In this document: positions 26,033-34,215 of the stretch, piece by piece
Numbering within the stretch: the first letter of the stretch is position 1
Layout of the letters: each line of letters opens with the position of its first letter
Made by a program: the position numbers and the translations under genes
Assembly (NCBI GenBank): GCA_002083555.1
Contig: MSXN01000026.1
Span: 70,956-134,955 of the forward strand
DNA: 64,000 nucleotides
Direction of reading: 5' to 3'
DNA from: Nitrospira sp. ST-bin5
GTDB lineage: Bacteria > Nitrospirota > Nitrospiria > Nitrospirales > Nitrospiraceae
The notes under the pieces: generated by a model
Database searches by the model: none
What the model saw: the letters and a program-made list of their open reading frames with translations, nothing else
Told to the model about the DNA's origin: nothing

Positions 26033-26662
26033 TTAGGGAGCGGGTGGGGCGACTGAAGGTCCTGCCTGAGGCAGGGTCGTGCCGACGGGGTTCTGAGGGG
26101 ACATCGGAGCCATTCCCGGGAAAGCCCCCTGCTGCCCGGCTGATCCTGGTCCCGGGGCCCCCATCCCAGTCATCCCCATTAATATCATGGACGGATTCGG
26201 ATGCTGAAACACCCAGTCATAATATGATTTACGCCCGTCAAAATGCCTGACCGCAGGAGGAAAGTTGTGTTGCCAGATCGGCTGGCTCTTGCTCTTGCTC
26301 CTCACTCCCATGATTCCACCGGTCGGGGCACGAACCAGCTCCCAGTCGCCATGCCCCACAGGATCTCCATAGACCTTGCGCAGAAACGGCTTGGGCAATC
26401 GGGTGAGCTCGGCCAGTGTTTGCGGATACACTTCTCCCGGAACCACTCGCCCCGCTTTCATGGTGGCCGAATAGAACGCCAACGCGTTCTGAATCTCAAT
26501 GCCCTTAGAAATGAGATCCGCCTCCAGCTCGCGCTGGATCATGACTTTCCACTGCCGTGCCGCCACGGTCATCCCGAGGCCGATGAGCACGATGGCAAAC
26601 ATCAAGACGACATAGGAAAATCCACGCTCAGATCCGCTGCCATTGAAGACAAACCCTCGCAT
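26033..26662 (-). CDS. Pseudopilin-like protein with Pro/Gly/Met-rich tail
   Basis: The 209-residue protein starts with a short basic leader and a hydrophobic helix, RGFSYVVLMFAIVLIGLGM, shaped like a class III prepilin signal (cleavage after G of RG|FSY). The Glu normally at +5 is replaced by Val, as seen in GspK-type minor pseudopilins. The middle (PKPFLRKVYGDPVGHGDWEL) matches the Asp-Pro region of type II secretion pseudopilins. The last 45 residues are rich in Pro, Gly, Met and Gln with no predicted fold. It is the last gene of the secretion operon, 3 bp after the PilP/GspC-like gene. Confidence 0.75.
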   Translation of the reverse strand: MRGFVFNGSGSERGFSYVVLMFAIVLIGLGMTVAARQWKVMIQRELEADLISKGIEIQNALAFYSATMKAGRVVPGEVYPQTLAELTRLPKPFLRKVYGDPVGHGDWELVRAPTGGIMGVRSKSKSQPIWQHNFPPAVRHFDGRKSYYDWVFQHPNPSMILMGMTGMGAPGPGSAGQQGAFPGMAPMSPQNPVGTTLPQAGPSVAPPAP

Positions 26663-26665
26663 GGG

Positions 26666-27256
26666 CTATGGCTGCGGTTGTTCCGCATCCTCCGTGAGGG
26701 GAACCTTGTGGTCGACCCGCGCCTGAGTATCTCGAAGCGTCACGCTGTCCGGAGTGATGGCTTTCACCACAAGATGCCGCTCCAAACGCTGGCCGACCCG
26801 GCCGATCATCACCTCTTCATTCTTGCTCAGCACGGCCGTATTGCCGGTGCCCTTGGCCGACTCACCCATCCGGACAAATCCCAAATACCGATATTGATCC
26901 AATTCTAAGGACGCCGCCTGCTGCTGCAATGCCTGTTCAGAAACTTGAGTCGACTGACCACCGTCCGATCCGTCACCGGCCGCGGACATCGTTCCATCTA
27001 AACCAGACGCCGCAAAGATATTTCGCGGTGCGGTAAACGTCGCCTCGCGCTGGGTTCGTGCGGACGCCAACTGCTCGAGATGGACACGCAATCCCCCTGT
27101 CCTGGAAATCGAACGGGCGAGCGACGACGCGGGGCCCGAGGTATTGGCCAATGGCACGCGAACCGGATCCGGCAGCGCGCCCCATTGCCAATAGGCCACT
27201 CCACCCCAGAGCGCGACCAGTCCGATTGCGATGATCGCTTTCCGTTTGGCATCCAT
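26666..27256 (-). CDS. PilP/GspC-like inner-membrane protein
   Basis: The 196-residue protein has one N-terminal membrane segment (about 8-27) and a periplasmic remainder. Its C-terminal 70 residues, with YRYLGFVRMGE, then VLSKNEEVMIGRVGQRLERHLVVKAITPDSVTLRD, form the small beta domain of PilP and the GspC homology region, which contact the secretin. Its place directly after the PilO-like gene fits the PilMNOP order. It links the inner-membrane platform to the secretin by family knowledge. Confidence 0.75.
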   Translation of the reverse strand: MDAKRKAIIAIGLVALWGGVAYWQWGALPDPVRVPLANTSGPASSLARSISRTGGLRVHLEQLASARTQREATFTAPRNIFAASGLDGTMSAAGDGSDGGQSTQVSEQALQQQAASLELDQYRYLGFVRMGESAKGTGNTAVLSKNEEVMIGRVGQRLERHLVVKAITPDSVTLRDTQARVDHKVPLTEDAEQPQP

Positions 27257-27286
27257 CTATTGCTGTCCACCCAATGAAGACTTCAC

Positions 27287-27826
27287 TTATTCTCCGCGCA
27301 AATAAGTCACAATCTTAATGTTAAAGGTTAACTGTTGATCGCGCGGACTAGAAGAACCGGCAAGCTCCAGGTCTTCTATGAACAGTAGCTCCTCCGCTGT
27401 TTCAAGGTCATAGATAAACCGTCTCAGATCCTCATACCGCCCGGTCATGGAACCCTGGAGCACCCCTTTGCTCGTGTTCGCTACAGTCGTCGCCTCCGTC
27501 TTGTAGGACAGCGCCGGCAGCGTCACATGGTCACGCTTGGCCTCTTCGGATATCCCCAAGGCCAGCGGAGCAAAGTCACGCTCGACCGGCAGGACCGCCC
27601 ACACCTGACTCACATCCTTTCGCGCCTTCCTGGCTTCCCGATGCTGAGCCAAAACCTGGCGCGCAGACACCCACTCTTTTTCGATTTGGACCCGATCGCC
27701 TTCGACTCCCCGAACGCCAAACGCATTGACCGCCATCAGCCCCGCCAGCAACAACGCCGCCAGGCCAACCCACGGCAACAGCGGGGCATAGGGTTCGGAC
27801 AACATGCGCTGCAGCCGATCAGTCAC
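27287..27826 (-). CDS. PilO/GspM-like assembly protein
   Basis: The 179-residue bitopic protein has a membrane segment at about 17-38, a coiled-coil region (about 42-70) and a ferredoxin-like periplasmic domain with GVLQGSMTGRYEDLRRFIYD and a LLFIEDLELAG strand. This is the PilO/GspM pattern of type IV pilus and type II secretion platforms. The stop of the PilN-like gene and its start are adjacent (27827/27826). Confidence 0.78.
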   Translation of the reverse strand: MTDRLQRMLSEPYAPLLPWVGLAALLLAGLMAVNAFGVRGVEGDRVQIEKEWVSARQVLAQHREARKARKDVSQVWAVLPVERDFAPLALGISEEAKRDHVTLPALSYKTEATTVANTSKGVLQGSMTGRYEDLRRFIYDLETAEELLFIEDLELAGSSSPRDQQLTFNIKIVTYLRGE

Positions 27827-28450
27827 TTACACGCCCTCCCGCCGATAGCGCACAGTCACATCGAACTCCACCAAACCACTCGGCCCGACTCGATGCTGAG
27901 CTAGCACCGGGTCTTTGAATTTGGGATGGTCTTGCAACCCCACGGTAAATGCCGTGAGATCTTCCAAACTCGTCGCCGAGCCGGTCAAATGCACGAGAGA
28001 CCCTCCGGACTCCAACCGGACACTGGTGAGCGCCAACCGTGGCGGAATCGCTTGCTCCAACCCCGCCAAAAACGCCGTCCAAGAAAAGGTCCGCTTCTCA
28101 AGCAGCTGATTGGCCAATGCGACTTCTGCAGGCAACTGCTGCAGCGCCCGCTCGGATAGATCGATCCCTTCTTGAGTCGCCTCGGCCATAAGCTGCTGAT
28201 CCTGCTGCCGAACATGCTCCAGCTCTACGCTCATTTGCCGAACATCTTGGTACCCGAGGACCGTCCGGGCGATACTCCACACAATCGCCACACAGAACGC
28301 CAAACAACCGGCCATCAGCCCAAGCTGGAGCGGAAGCAGATACCATCGAAATCGAGTGGCGAGAGAAATCTGAAAATATCGACGAAAGCCCATGACACGC
28401 GCAACGCGATCGGCGACGCGGCTCACGCCGTCTCGAAGGGCCGCCATCAT
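27827..28450 (-). CDS. PilN-like assembly protein
   Basis: The 207-residue protein has a cytoplasmic N-terminus of about 45 residues, one membrane segment (about 47-70), a coiled coil, and a periplasmic PilN/GspL-C domain with WTAFLAGLEQAIPPRLALTS and LHLTGSATSLEDLTAF-like spacing (GSATSLEDLTAFTVGL). I chose the ATG at 28450, preceded by GGCGGGAG, because its ATG overlaps the PilM-like stop; the longer frame to 28513 runs into that gene. With its neighbours it forms the inner-membrane ring. Confidence 0.8.
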   Translation of the reverse strand: MMAALRDGVSRVADRVARVMGFRRYFQISLATRFRWYLLPLQLGLMAGCLAFCVAIVWSIARTVLGYQDVRQMSVELEHVRQQDQQLMAEATQEGIDLSERALQQLPAEVALANQLLEKRTFSWTAFLAGLEQAIPPRLALTSVRLESGGSLVHLTGSATSLEDLTAFTVGLQDHPKFKDPVLAQHRVGPSGLVEFDVTVRYRREGV

Positions 28451-29436
28451 GACAATACTCCCGCCAGCGCGGCCAGGGAATCCACGCCTTGACGATGATC
28501 CCCGCTCCCCCATCCACGCGATTGAATATCTTCCCAGCCCAGGGACTCAACGGACAGCGCCAGATGCTCTTCGAGTTTTTCATGCAAGGGCACCATATCA
28601 TCGGCACACAGCACGGCACGCTTCACCGACACTCCCGAATGGCGCTGCTGGCACATTTCCACCGAAGCGGCACATTCTTCCGCGATCTTCTGCAATCCGG
28701 CATCGGTGCCGCTCAGCGCGTCAGCGGTCAATAACTTGCAGCGATAGAACAACAGGCGACCCTGCTGAAACACCATAGCCGTCAACGCTCGATCCAGCAG
28801 GCTGATCCACAGAAGATCATCGCCTTCCCATCCGCTCCGCCCGGCCATCTTGACCCATAGATCAAAGAGACGCAGGCTCGTGAGCCCCACATCCCGCGGG
28901 ACCAAACCGACGCTTTCACACACTGCCTCATACTGACGCAAGACGGATTGATGGACCGCCACGGCCAGGACAGACTGCGCCGCGCCAGTGGCACGTGGGG
29001 GTCCGCTAAATACTTGAGAGACCATCGTCGTTCCGGTGAGTGGGAACAGCTGTTCTTGCCCGAATCGCCAGCGAATCAACGCGTCGCGCTCATCCGCTCG
29101 AGCAGGCAGTTGGTCCAGATGCAACACCACGGCACGCACCGCCGCATCCGGAAGTAATAAGGTCACTGGGCGAGGGCAGTTGGCCATCACCGCATGCCCC
29201 AGGATCCGAACGTCATGAGGAGGACCGACCAAGGCGTGAATTTTCGCTTCCACAACAGTCAGCTGAGCGAGATTCGGTTCAGCCGGCGACGGCTTGACCG
29301 CTCCCTCAGGAAGTGGGGAGGTGACGCATCGATGTCCACTCCTGCCACGCCAATCCGGCTGCGCCTCCGCCCATGCCACAGACTCCACACCGATCTTGAG
29401 ACACTGTCGCGGCCGACCGCTCATCCATCCCCACAT
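28447..29436 (-). CDS. PilM/GspL-like actin-fold protein
   Basis: The 329-residue cytoplasmic protein resembles PilM and the cytoplasmic half of GspL. It has an actin-like ATPase fold that anchors the PilN/PilO proteins. Visible are CLKIGVESVAWAE near the N-terminus (phosphate-1-like strand), RWRFGQEQLFPL in the middle, a VGLVPRDVGLTSLRLFDLW segment matching the PilM pattern, and a C-terminal LSVESLGWEDIQ. GGAGGGGTGAGGG before the ATG is a strong ribosome site. It lies 3 bp after the ATPase gene. Confidence 0.72.
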   Translation of the reverse strand: MWGWMSGRPRQCLKIGVESVAWAEAQPDWRGRSGHRCVTSPLPEGAVKPSPAEPNLAQLTVVEAKIHALVGPPHDVRILGHAVMANCPRPVTLLLPDAAVRAVVLHLDQLPARADERDALIRWRFGQEQLFPLTGTTMVSQVFSGPPRATGAAQSVLAVAVHQSVLRQYEAVCESVGLVPRDVGLTSLRLFDLWVKMAGRSGWEGDDLLWISLLDRALTAMVFQQGRLLFYRCKLLTADALSGTDAGLQKIAEECAASVEMCQQRHSGVSVKRAVLCADDMVPLHEKLEEHLALSVESLGWEDIQSRGWGSGDHRQGVDSLAALAGVLS

Positions 29437-29439
29437 CCC

Positions 29440-31188
29440 TCACCCCTCCTCGCTGAAGGTCACACGATTGATCTCACGCAGCGAGGTCTCCCCCTGCAAT
29501 ACTTTCTTGATGGCAGATTGACGCAGCGTAATCATCCCGTCCGTCACGGCACGATACCGGATTTCCGACAAGGGTCGTTCCGCCAAAATCATCTCCTTGA
29601 TTTCATCCGTCAGGTCCAGGAATTCCGTAATACACTTCCGCCCGCGATACCCGGTCCCCATGCAATTCGAACAACCCTTTCCCTGATAGAAGGGGGTATC
29701 TTTATATTGTTCATAGTCGAGGCCTGAATCCTCCAAAAGCGATTGTTCAGCCACAACCGGCACTCGGCACGAGGGACAGAGGATCCGCACCAGCCGTTGG
29801 GCCAGCACGCAATTCAACGCCGCGAGAAAGTTGTAGGCATCGATGCCCATGGAGGCGAACCGGCCGATGACATCGAACACATTGTTCGCATGGACCGTCG
29901 TCAGCACCAAATGTCCGGTCAGCGCCGACTGAATCGCAATCTGCGCGGTTTCCGCATCACGAATTTCTCCGACCATGATCTTGTCCGGGTCATGACGCAG
30001 GATGGATCGGAGCCCTCGCGCGAACGTCAGCCCTTTCTTTTCATTGACCGGAATTTGCACGACCCCAGCCAGCTGATACTCGACAGGATCTTCAATGGTA
30101 ATCAGCTTGTCTTCCGCCGTATTCATTTCTGAAATCGCGGCATACAATGTCGTCGTTTTCCCGCTTCCGGTTGGCCCGGTCACCAAGACCATCCCGTAGG
30201 GCCTGACGATCGCCCGACGAAACCGCTTCAGATCTTCAGGATTGAAACCCAACCGCTCCAGGCGAAGGGCCGAGACCCCGGTGGTAATCGCCTCCCGGTC
30301 CAAGATGCGGACGACGACGGACTCACCGAATACGCTGGGGAGAATAGACACGCGAAAGTCGACGGTCTTCCGATCCAACCGCATACGAAAACTGCCGTCC
30401 TGCGGCACACGCCGCTCCGCGATATCCAGCTCCGACATAACCTTCAGCCGGGACACCAAGGGTGCATGCAGGCGGACGTCCAAGGGCTCCATGGCCGGAA
30501 CGAGAATGCCGTCCACGCGCAATTTGACCTTCGTCGCTCGATCCGATGCTTCGATGTGAATATCGCTCGCACGACGCTGCATCGCGCTGAGCAGGATCGA
30601 GTCCAACAATTTCACGGCCGGGCTTTGATCCTCGGCCACATGATTGACGGTGAGCACTTCTTCCCCGCGGTCGTCCTCCTTGACCAGAACGGACCGGTAT
30701 TCCGCTTCTAATTCTCGCAACGCCTGGCTCGAACCTTCACTTCGCTCAAGCGCGGAGAGAATCGCGCTCCGCGAACTCACCACACGCGCGAGGGGCTTGC
30801 CGATCAGCAATTCCAGCTCATCAAATCCCAGTACATTCTGCGGATCCGCAATGGCAATAGTCAGAACACCGGCCCGCTCCCCCATCGGCACAAACGGATG
30901 GCGCTGCATGAGCTTCACGGAGATGGATTCATAGAACTGCGGATCGACGCGATAATCGGTGAGCGGTTCGTAGGGAAGTCCGTACTGCTCGGCCAGAGCC
31001 TTGGCCAGCTGCTCTTCCGACAGCACTCCTTCGCTCACCAGCGTTTGACCGAGCGCCAGGGACACTCCACCTAAACGGCGAAGCGCCTGCTCAATCGGCT
31101 CACGAGCAAGGCCATGGCGAACCAAGACCTCCAACAACGTGGGACGAGCCACACTACGAGCCACTACACACCTCACGCCTCCGGACAC
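29440..31188 (-). CDS. GspE/PilB-type secretion ATPase
   Basis: This hexameric ATPase drives pseudopilus/pilus assembly. In about 582 residues it has an N-terminal MshEN/GspE-N domain (LALGQTLVSEGVLSEEQLAKAL and QYGLPYEPL), the Walker A GPTGSGKTTTLYAA, Asp box ITIEDPVEYQL, and a Walker B/His box region MVGEIRDAETAQIAIQSALTGHLVLTT. The zinc tetracysteine is CPSC...CSNCMGTGYRGRKC. The frame opens with a GTG at 31188; a second GTG at 31164 follows a better AGG site and may be the true start. Confidence 0.93.
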   Translation of the reverse strand: MSGGVRCVVARSVARPTLLEVLVRHGLAREPIEQALRRLGGVSLALGQTLVSEGVLSEEQLAKALAEQYGLPYEPLTDYRVDPQFYESISVKLMQRHPFVPMGERAGVLTIAIADPQNVLGFDELELLIGKPLARVVSSRSAILSALERSEGSSQALRELEAEYRSVLVKEDDRGEEVLTVNHVAEDQSPAVKLLDSILLSAMQRRASDIHIEASDRATKVKLRVDGILVPAMEPLDVRLHAPLVSRLKVMSELDIAERRVPQDGSFRMRLDRKTVDFRVSILPSVFGESVVVRILDREAITTGVSALRLERLGFNPEDLKRFRRAIVRPYGMVLVTGPTGSGKTTTLYAAISEMNTAEDKLITIEDPVEYQLAGVVQIPVNEKKGLTFARGLRSILRHDPDKIMVGEIRDAETAQIAIQSALTGHLVLTTVHANNVFDVIGRFASMGIDAYNFLAALNCVLAQRLVRILCPSCRVPVVAEQSLLEDSGLDYEQYKDTPFYQGKGCSNCMGTGYRGRKCITEFLDLTDEIKEMILAERPLSEIRYRAVTDGMITLRQSAIKKVLQGETSLREINRVTFSEEG

Positions 31189-31225
31189 CGTTCGACGCGC
31201 CTATAGAAACGACCTTCATGATGCC

Positions 31226-32440
31226 CTATCCAATCGTGCCGGCCATCTGAAACACCGGCAGGTACATAACAATGACGATCGCTCCGACGAGGACTCCCAT
31301 CACCAGCAACAAAACCGGCTCAATCCACGTGGTCAATTGAGACAACCGTGTATCGAGATCCGCCTCGTAAAAATCTCCGACATCTCGCAACATGCTTTCC
31401 AACGAACCGGTCTCCTCACCGACCGACACCATCTCGATCGCCAGCTTGGGCAAGATATGAGGACGCTCGAGCGCAGTCGCCAGCGTGGCCCCTTCACGAA
31501 TCTCGCTTTCCGCCTCATCCAAACCCGCCTGCACCCAGCGATTGGAGACCGCACCCCGTGCGATGTGCAACGCCTCCACCAGTGGCGTGCCTCCGGCCAG
31601 AATGGTCCCCAGAGTTCTGGTCAGCTGCACCGTGTGATGTTTCACCATAATCGGCCCGATCAATGGGAACGCGAGCAAAACGCGGTCAATCGTGAATCGC
31701 CCGGTCGGAGTCGTATAGTAGGCCCGCAAAGCCAGCCCGCCTACACCAACCAGCAGCAACCCCGGGATTACTTGCGACTCGCTGTGCTGCACAATATCCA
31801 TCAGCAATTGAGTCGCCCAGGGGAGGGTCTTTGCATTCTCCCCGTATACGGACACAAAGGTCGGCATCACATAGGTCAACAAGAAGGCAATGACGGCCAC
31901 TCCAATCAACACCAAAAACAGCGGATAGGACAGGGCTTTCGTCACTTTTTGCCGCAGCACCATCATCAGCTTGAGGTAGCCGATGTATCGCTGCAGAACC
32001 TCGGGAAGATTACCCGATTGCTCTCCCGCCTTAACCGTCGCGATATACAACTCGGGGAAATAGGCTGGATGTTTGGCCAATGCGTCGGACGACGCCGTCC
32101 CTCCTCGAATATCCTGCCGCACATCCCGCAACGCCTGCTGAAACCCCGTGTGTTGAGCCCGCTCGATAAGCAACTCCCACACTCGCAACACCGGCAATCC
32201 CGACTTCACCAGCGCCAGAAACTCCTGGTTGAAAATCAGAAACTCTCCCAGAGGAAGCTTTCCCCAGGACCGACTCGGGGCAGAATGGCCCGAAGCCACA
32301 CCGCTTCGCTGATGGAGTGTGAAGACCAAGAGGCCTTGAGACTCGAGCTTTCCACGCACCGCGGCTTCTTCGGCCCCTTCGATCTGCCCGTCAACGATCG
32401 AGCCGTCAGACCGGGCAACTCTGTAGGTGAAGATGGCCAT
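31226..32440 (-). CDS. GspF/PilC-type inner-membrane platform protein
   Basis: The 404-residue polytopic protein begins MAIFTYRVARSDGSIVDGQI, as GspF proteins do. It has two T2SSF repeat domains (about 70-190 and 270-395), with SGLPVLRVWELL and GGTPLVEALHIARGAVSNRW as their conserved openings. There are three main membrane segments (about 165-190, 215-240 and 370-395). It recruits the ATPase and builds the pseudopilus from the inner membrane. It lies 37 bp upstream of the ATPase gene. Confidence 0.92.
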   Translation of the reverse strand: MAIFTYRVARSDGSIVDGQIEGAEEAAVRGKLESQGLLVFTLHQRSGVASGHSAPSRSWGKLPLGEFLIFNQEFLALVKSGLPVLRVWELLIERAQHTGFQQALRDVRQDIRGGTASSDALAKHPAYFPELYIATVKAGEQSGNLPEVLQRYIGYLKLMMVLRQKVTKALSYPLFLVLIGVAVIAFLLTYVMPTFVSVYGENAKTLPWATQLLMDIVQHSESQVIPGLLLVGVGGLALRAYYTTPTGRFTIDRVLLAFPLIGPIMVKHHTVQLTRTLGTILAGGTPLVEALHIARGAVSNRWVQAGLDEAESEIREGATLATALERPHILPKLAIEMVSVGEETGSLESMLRDVGDFYEADLDTRLSQLTTWIEPVLLLVMGVLVGAIVIVMYLPVFQMAGTIG

Positions 32441-32478
32441 GAATAGGTACCTGCGTCCCCGGGAGATGGGGCGTCTGG

Positions 32479-33339
32479 TTACTCAGCCTTATCGAGTGGA
32501 GACGTCCCGGATGCGACACGGCTGGGGAGCCGAAGTGCTTGCCCAATGAGAATTCGATTATCGGCTAACTCATTCGCCGCCATGAGTTCCTGTACCGTGG
32601 TATGAAATCGCTGCGCAATGCTCCACAGAGTATCCCCCGGCTTCACCGAGAGACTGGCGGGATAGTCGGCCGCCGCCACAGAACGCTCTCCGCCATCAAC
32701 GATCGCGTCGGATGGCAGCGCCTCAGCCGGAGCCACCGCCACGCGCGTCTTCTCATCGCCATGATGGGATGAATCCATGTTGACAGGACGCACGGCAGGC
32801 GGGCGAGCGTTTGTCGAAGACGGGTTGGCCGGTGCGGCACCGGTTTCGCCTCCGCGTTCAAACTGCTTTCCCATCTTCGCCAGCTGTTTCTGGAGTTGTT
32901 TCAACTGATTCTGCAACGCCGTGCCGGCCTGGGAGACCCGTTGCCGCTCAGTCCGGGATGAAGTCAGTTCTTCGCGCTGAAGGTCAATAATATGCCGCGC
33001 CTCCGTCAGCCGCCGCTCCGCCTCTCGAATTCGCCCTTCCATCTGGGCGCGAGCAATTTGGGAATCCGCGAGCTCTTGCCGCCTGGACTCAAGCTCCGAG
33101 CGAAGTTCCGCAATCGTACGCTGAGAATCACGGAGCGAGGTCTTGAGGGTATCCACCGTCAGCTGAAGGTCCGATACCTCTTGCTCAACGATAGGTTCAA
33201 GCGGTCCACACCCGACAAGACCTGTCCCCCCGAGCAGAAACCAGATGGCCCATGCCCCCAGTCCTCTCCGCCACCTAAGACGAGGAACCCGGACAGGCGA
33301 TTCATGAAGCGAGCATGTGCGCATAGACAGCATTACCAT
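32479..33339 (-). CDS. LysM-domain coiled-coil lipoprotein
   Basis: The 286-residue protein has a signal peptide ending in lipobox GLVGC (near residue 44), a long coiled coil (about 55-165, rich in Glu/Arg/Leu heptads), a Pro/Ala-rich linker, and a C-terminal LysM domain (about 230-275: LSVKPGDTLWSIAQRFHTTV). LysM binds peptidoglycan. Within a secretion operon it could tether or pilot the secretin through the wall, in the manner of FimV or pilotins. That role is inference. Its start overlaps the GspG-like gene by 7 bp. Confidence 0.82.
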   Translation of the reverse strand: MVMLSMRTCSLHESPVRVPRLRWRRGLGAWAIWFLLGGTGLVGCGPLEPIVEQEVSDLQLTVDTLKTSLRDSQRTIAELRSELESRRQELADSQIARAQMEGRIREAERRLTEARHIIDLQREELTSSRTERQRVSQAGTALQNQLKQLQKQLAKMGKQFERGGETGAAPANPSSTNARPPAVRPVNMDSSHHGDEKTRVAVAPAEALPSDAIVDGGERSVAAADYPASLSVKPGDTLWSIAQRFHTTVQELMAANELADNRILIGQALRLPSRVASGTSPLDKAE

Positions 33340-33734
33340 TGATTGTAGGCGGTCCCGGTTGTTCCGACAAGATCAGACCCGGAGTAAACATCAAAGATGC
33401 CACCCTCCGTAGGCTCAATGATCTCCTGCCACGTCGTGGAAGAACTCGTAAACGGGTCCTTGGGAATCGACCGCAGATATCCGGCCACCACAAGCCCTTC
33501 CAGACTGGTTGGATATTTCCCATGGTCGGCCCGATGGTGATCCAAGAGTTCCCGCATCGTAAACAGATCCTGCCGCAACACGGTCTCCCTCGCCTTGATT
33601 AGCGAAGACTGATACGACGGCACCGCAAGCGTGGCTAATATTCCGATAATCGAAATCACGATCATCAACTCAATAAGGGTAAAACCCTTTGCGTTGAGTG
33701 CGCCACGTCTACCAATCTCGATACTTCGTTCCAT
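33333..33734 (-). CDS. Major pseudopilin, GspG-like
   Basis: The 133-residue protein has the class III prepilin signal KGFTLIELMIVISIIGIL, with cleavage after Gly17 and Glu at +5. It has a GspG-like body: DLFTMRELLDHHRADHGKYP, then the short GYLRSIPKDPFT, and a C-terminal strand. The prepilin peptidase that should process it is not in the window. It overlaps the neighbouring pseudopilin gene by 26 bp and the LysM lipoprotein gene by 7 bp. Confidence 0.9.
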   Translation of the reverse strand: MERSIEIGRRGALNAKGFTLIELMIVISIIGILATLAVPSYQSSLIKARETVLRQDLFTMRELLDHHRADHGKYPTSLEGLVVAGYLRSIPKDPFTSSSTTWQEIIEPTEGGIFDVYSGSDLVGTTGTAYNQW

Positions 33735-34215
33735 CCAGCGCTACGGCCTCACTTTGGGTGACCACGTCATAGACATCCTCCCCGCACCAACTCGACGGCT
33801 TCGGACTGTCTTTGTAGCAACGGAGTATCCAGTCGTTCTTCCCGGTAAGCGGGTCGACGGGCAGTCCTCGAAGGTACCGCCGCATCGTCGTTCCGCGAAC
33901 CGTCGCTTCCTCCCCGGTCAATTTGACCCCGAGAAGCGCATCCAACGTCTTGGGATACCCGTAGATGCTGGTCACATCTTTACAGGTCAGCTTGTTCTTC
34001 AGGCAAACAGGCCCAAGCAGCGCATCGCCATCCCGATTCCATTCCAACTTAAAGGTATCAATGGCCGCTCGGATGGTCCGCAACTGCTGGCGCAATTCGA
34101 TTTCCTGCCGCCGTTGCGTCGTGACCTTGCTCAAAGGCATCGCGATTGAGGCGAGAATCACGACGATCGTCATGGTGACAAGAAGCTCAAGAAGCGTGAC
34201 CCCAGACTCTTTCAC
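33709..34215 (-). CDS. GspG/GspH-like pseudopilin
   Basis: The 168-residue protein has a very short leader and prepilin signal ESGVTLLELLVTMTIVVILA (Glu at +5). A helix and body contain FKLEWNRDGDALLG, YGYPKTLDALLGVKL, and LPVDPLTGKNDWILRCY, similar to the GspG calcium-site region. Five cysteines after the signal helix (about residues 90, 96, 133, 144) may form disulfides. It is co-transcribed with the secretin (ATGA overlap at 34212-34215). Confidence 0.86.
   Translation of the reverse strand: MKESGVTLLELLVTMTIVVILASIAMPLSKVTTQRRQEIELRQQLRTIRAAIDTFKLEWNRDGDALLGPVCLKNKLTCKDVTSIYGYPKTLDALLGVKLTGEEATVRGTTMRRYLRGLPVDPLTGKNDWILRCYKDSPKPSSWCGEDVYDVVTQSEAVALDGTKYRDW

Noticed and set aside
31139..32446. 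435-codon plus-strand open frame over the GspF gene
   Set aside because: It is antisense to an unmistakable GspF and is rich in Arg, His and Gln, as expected of a shadow frame.
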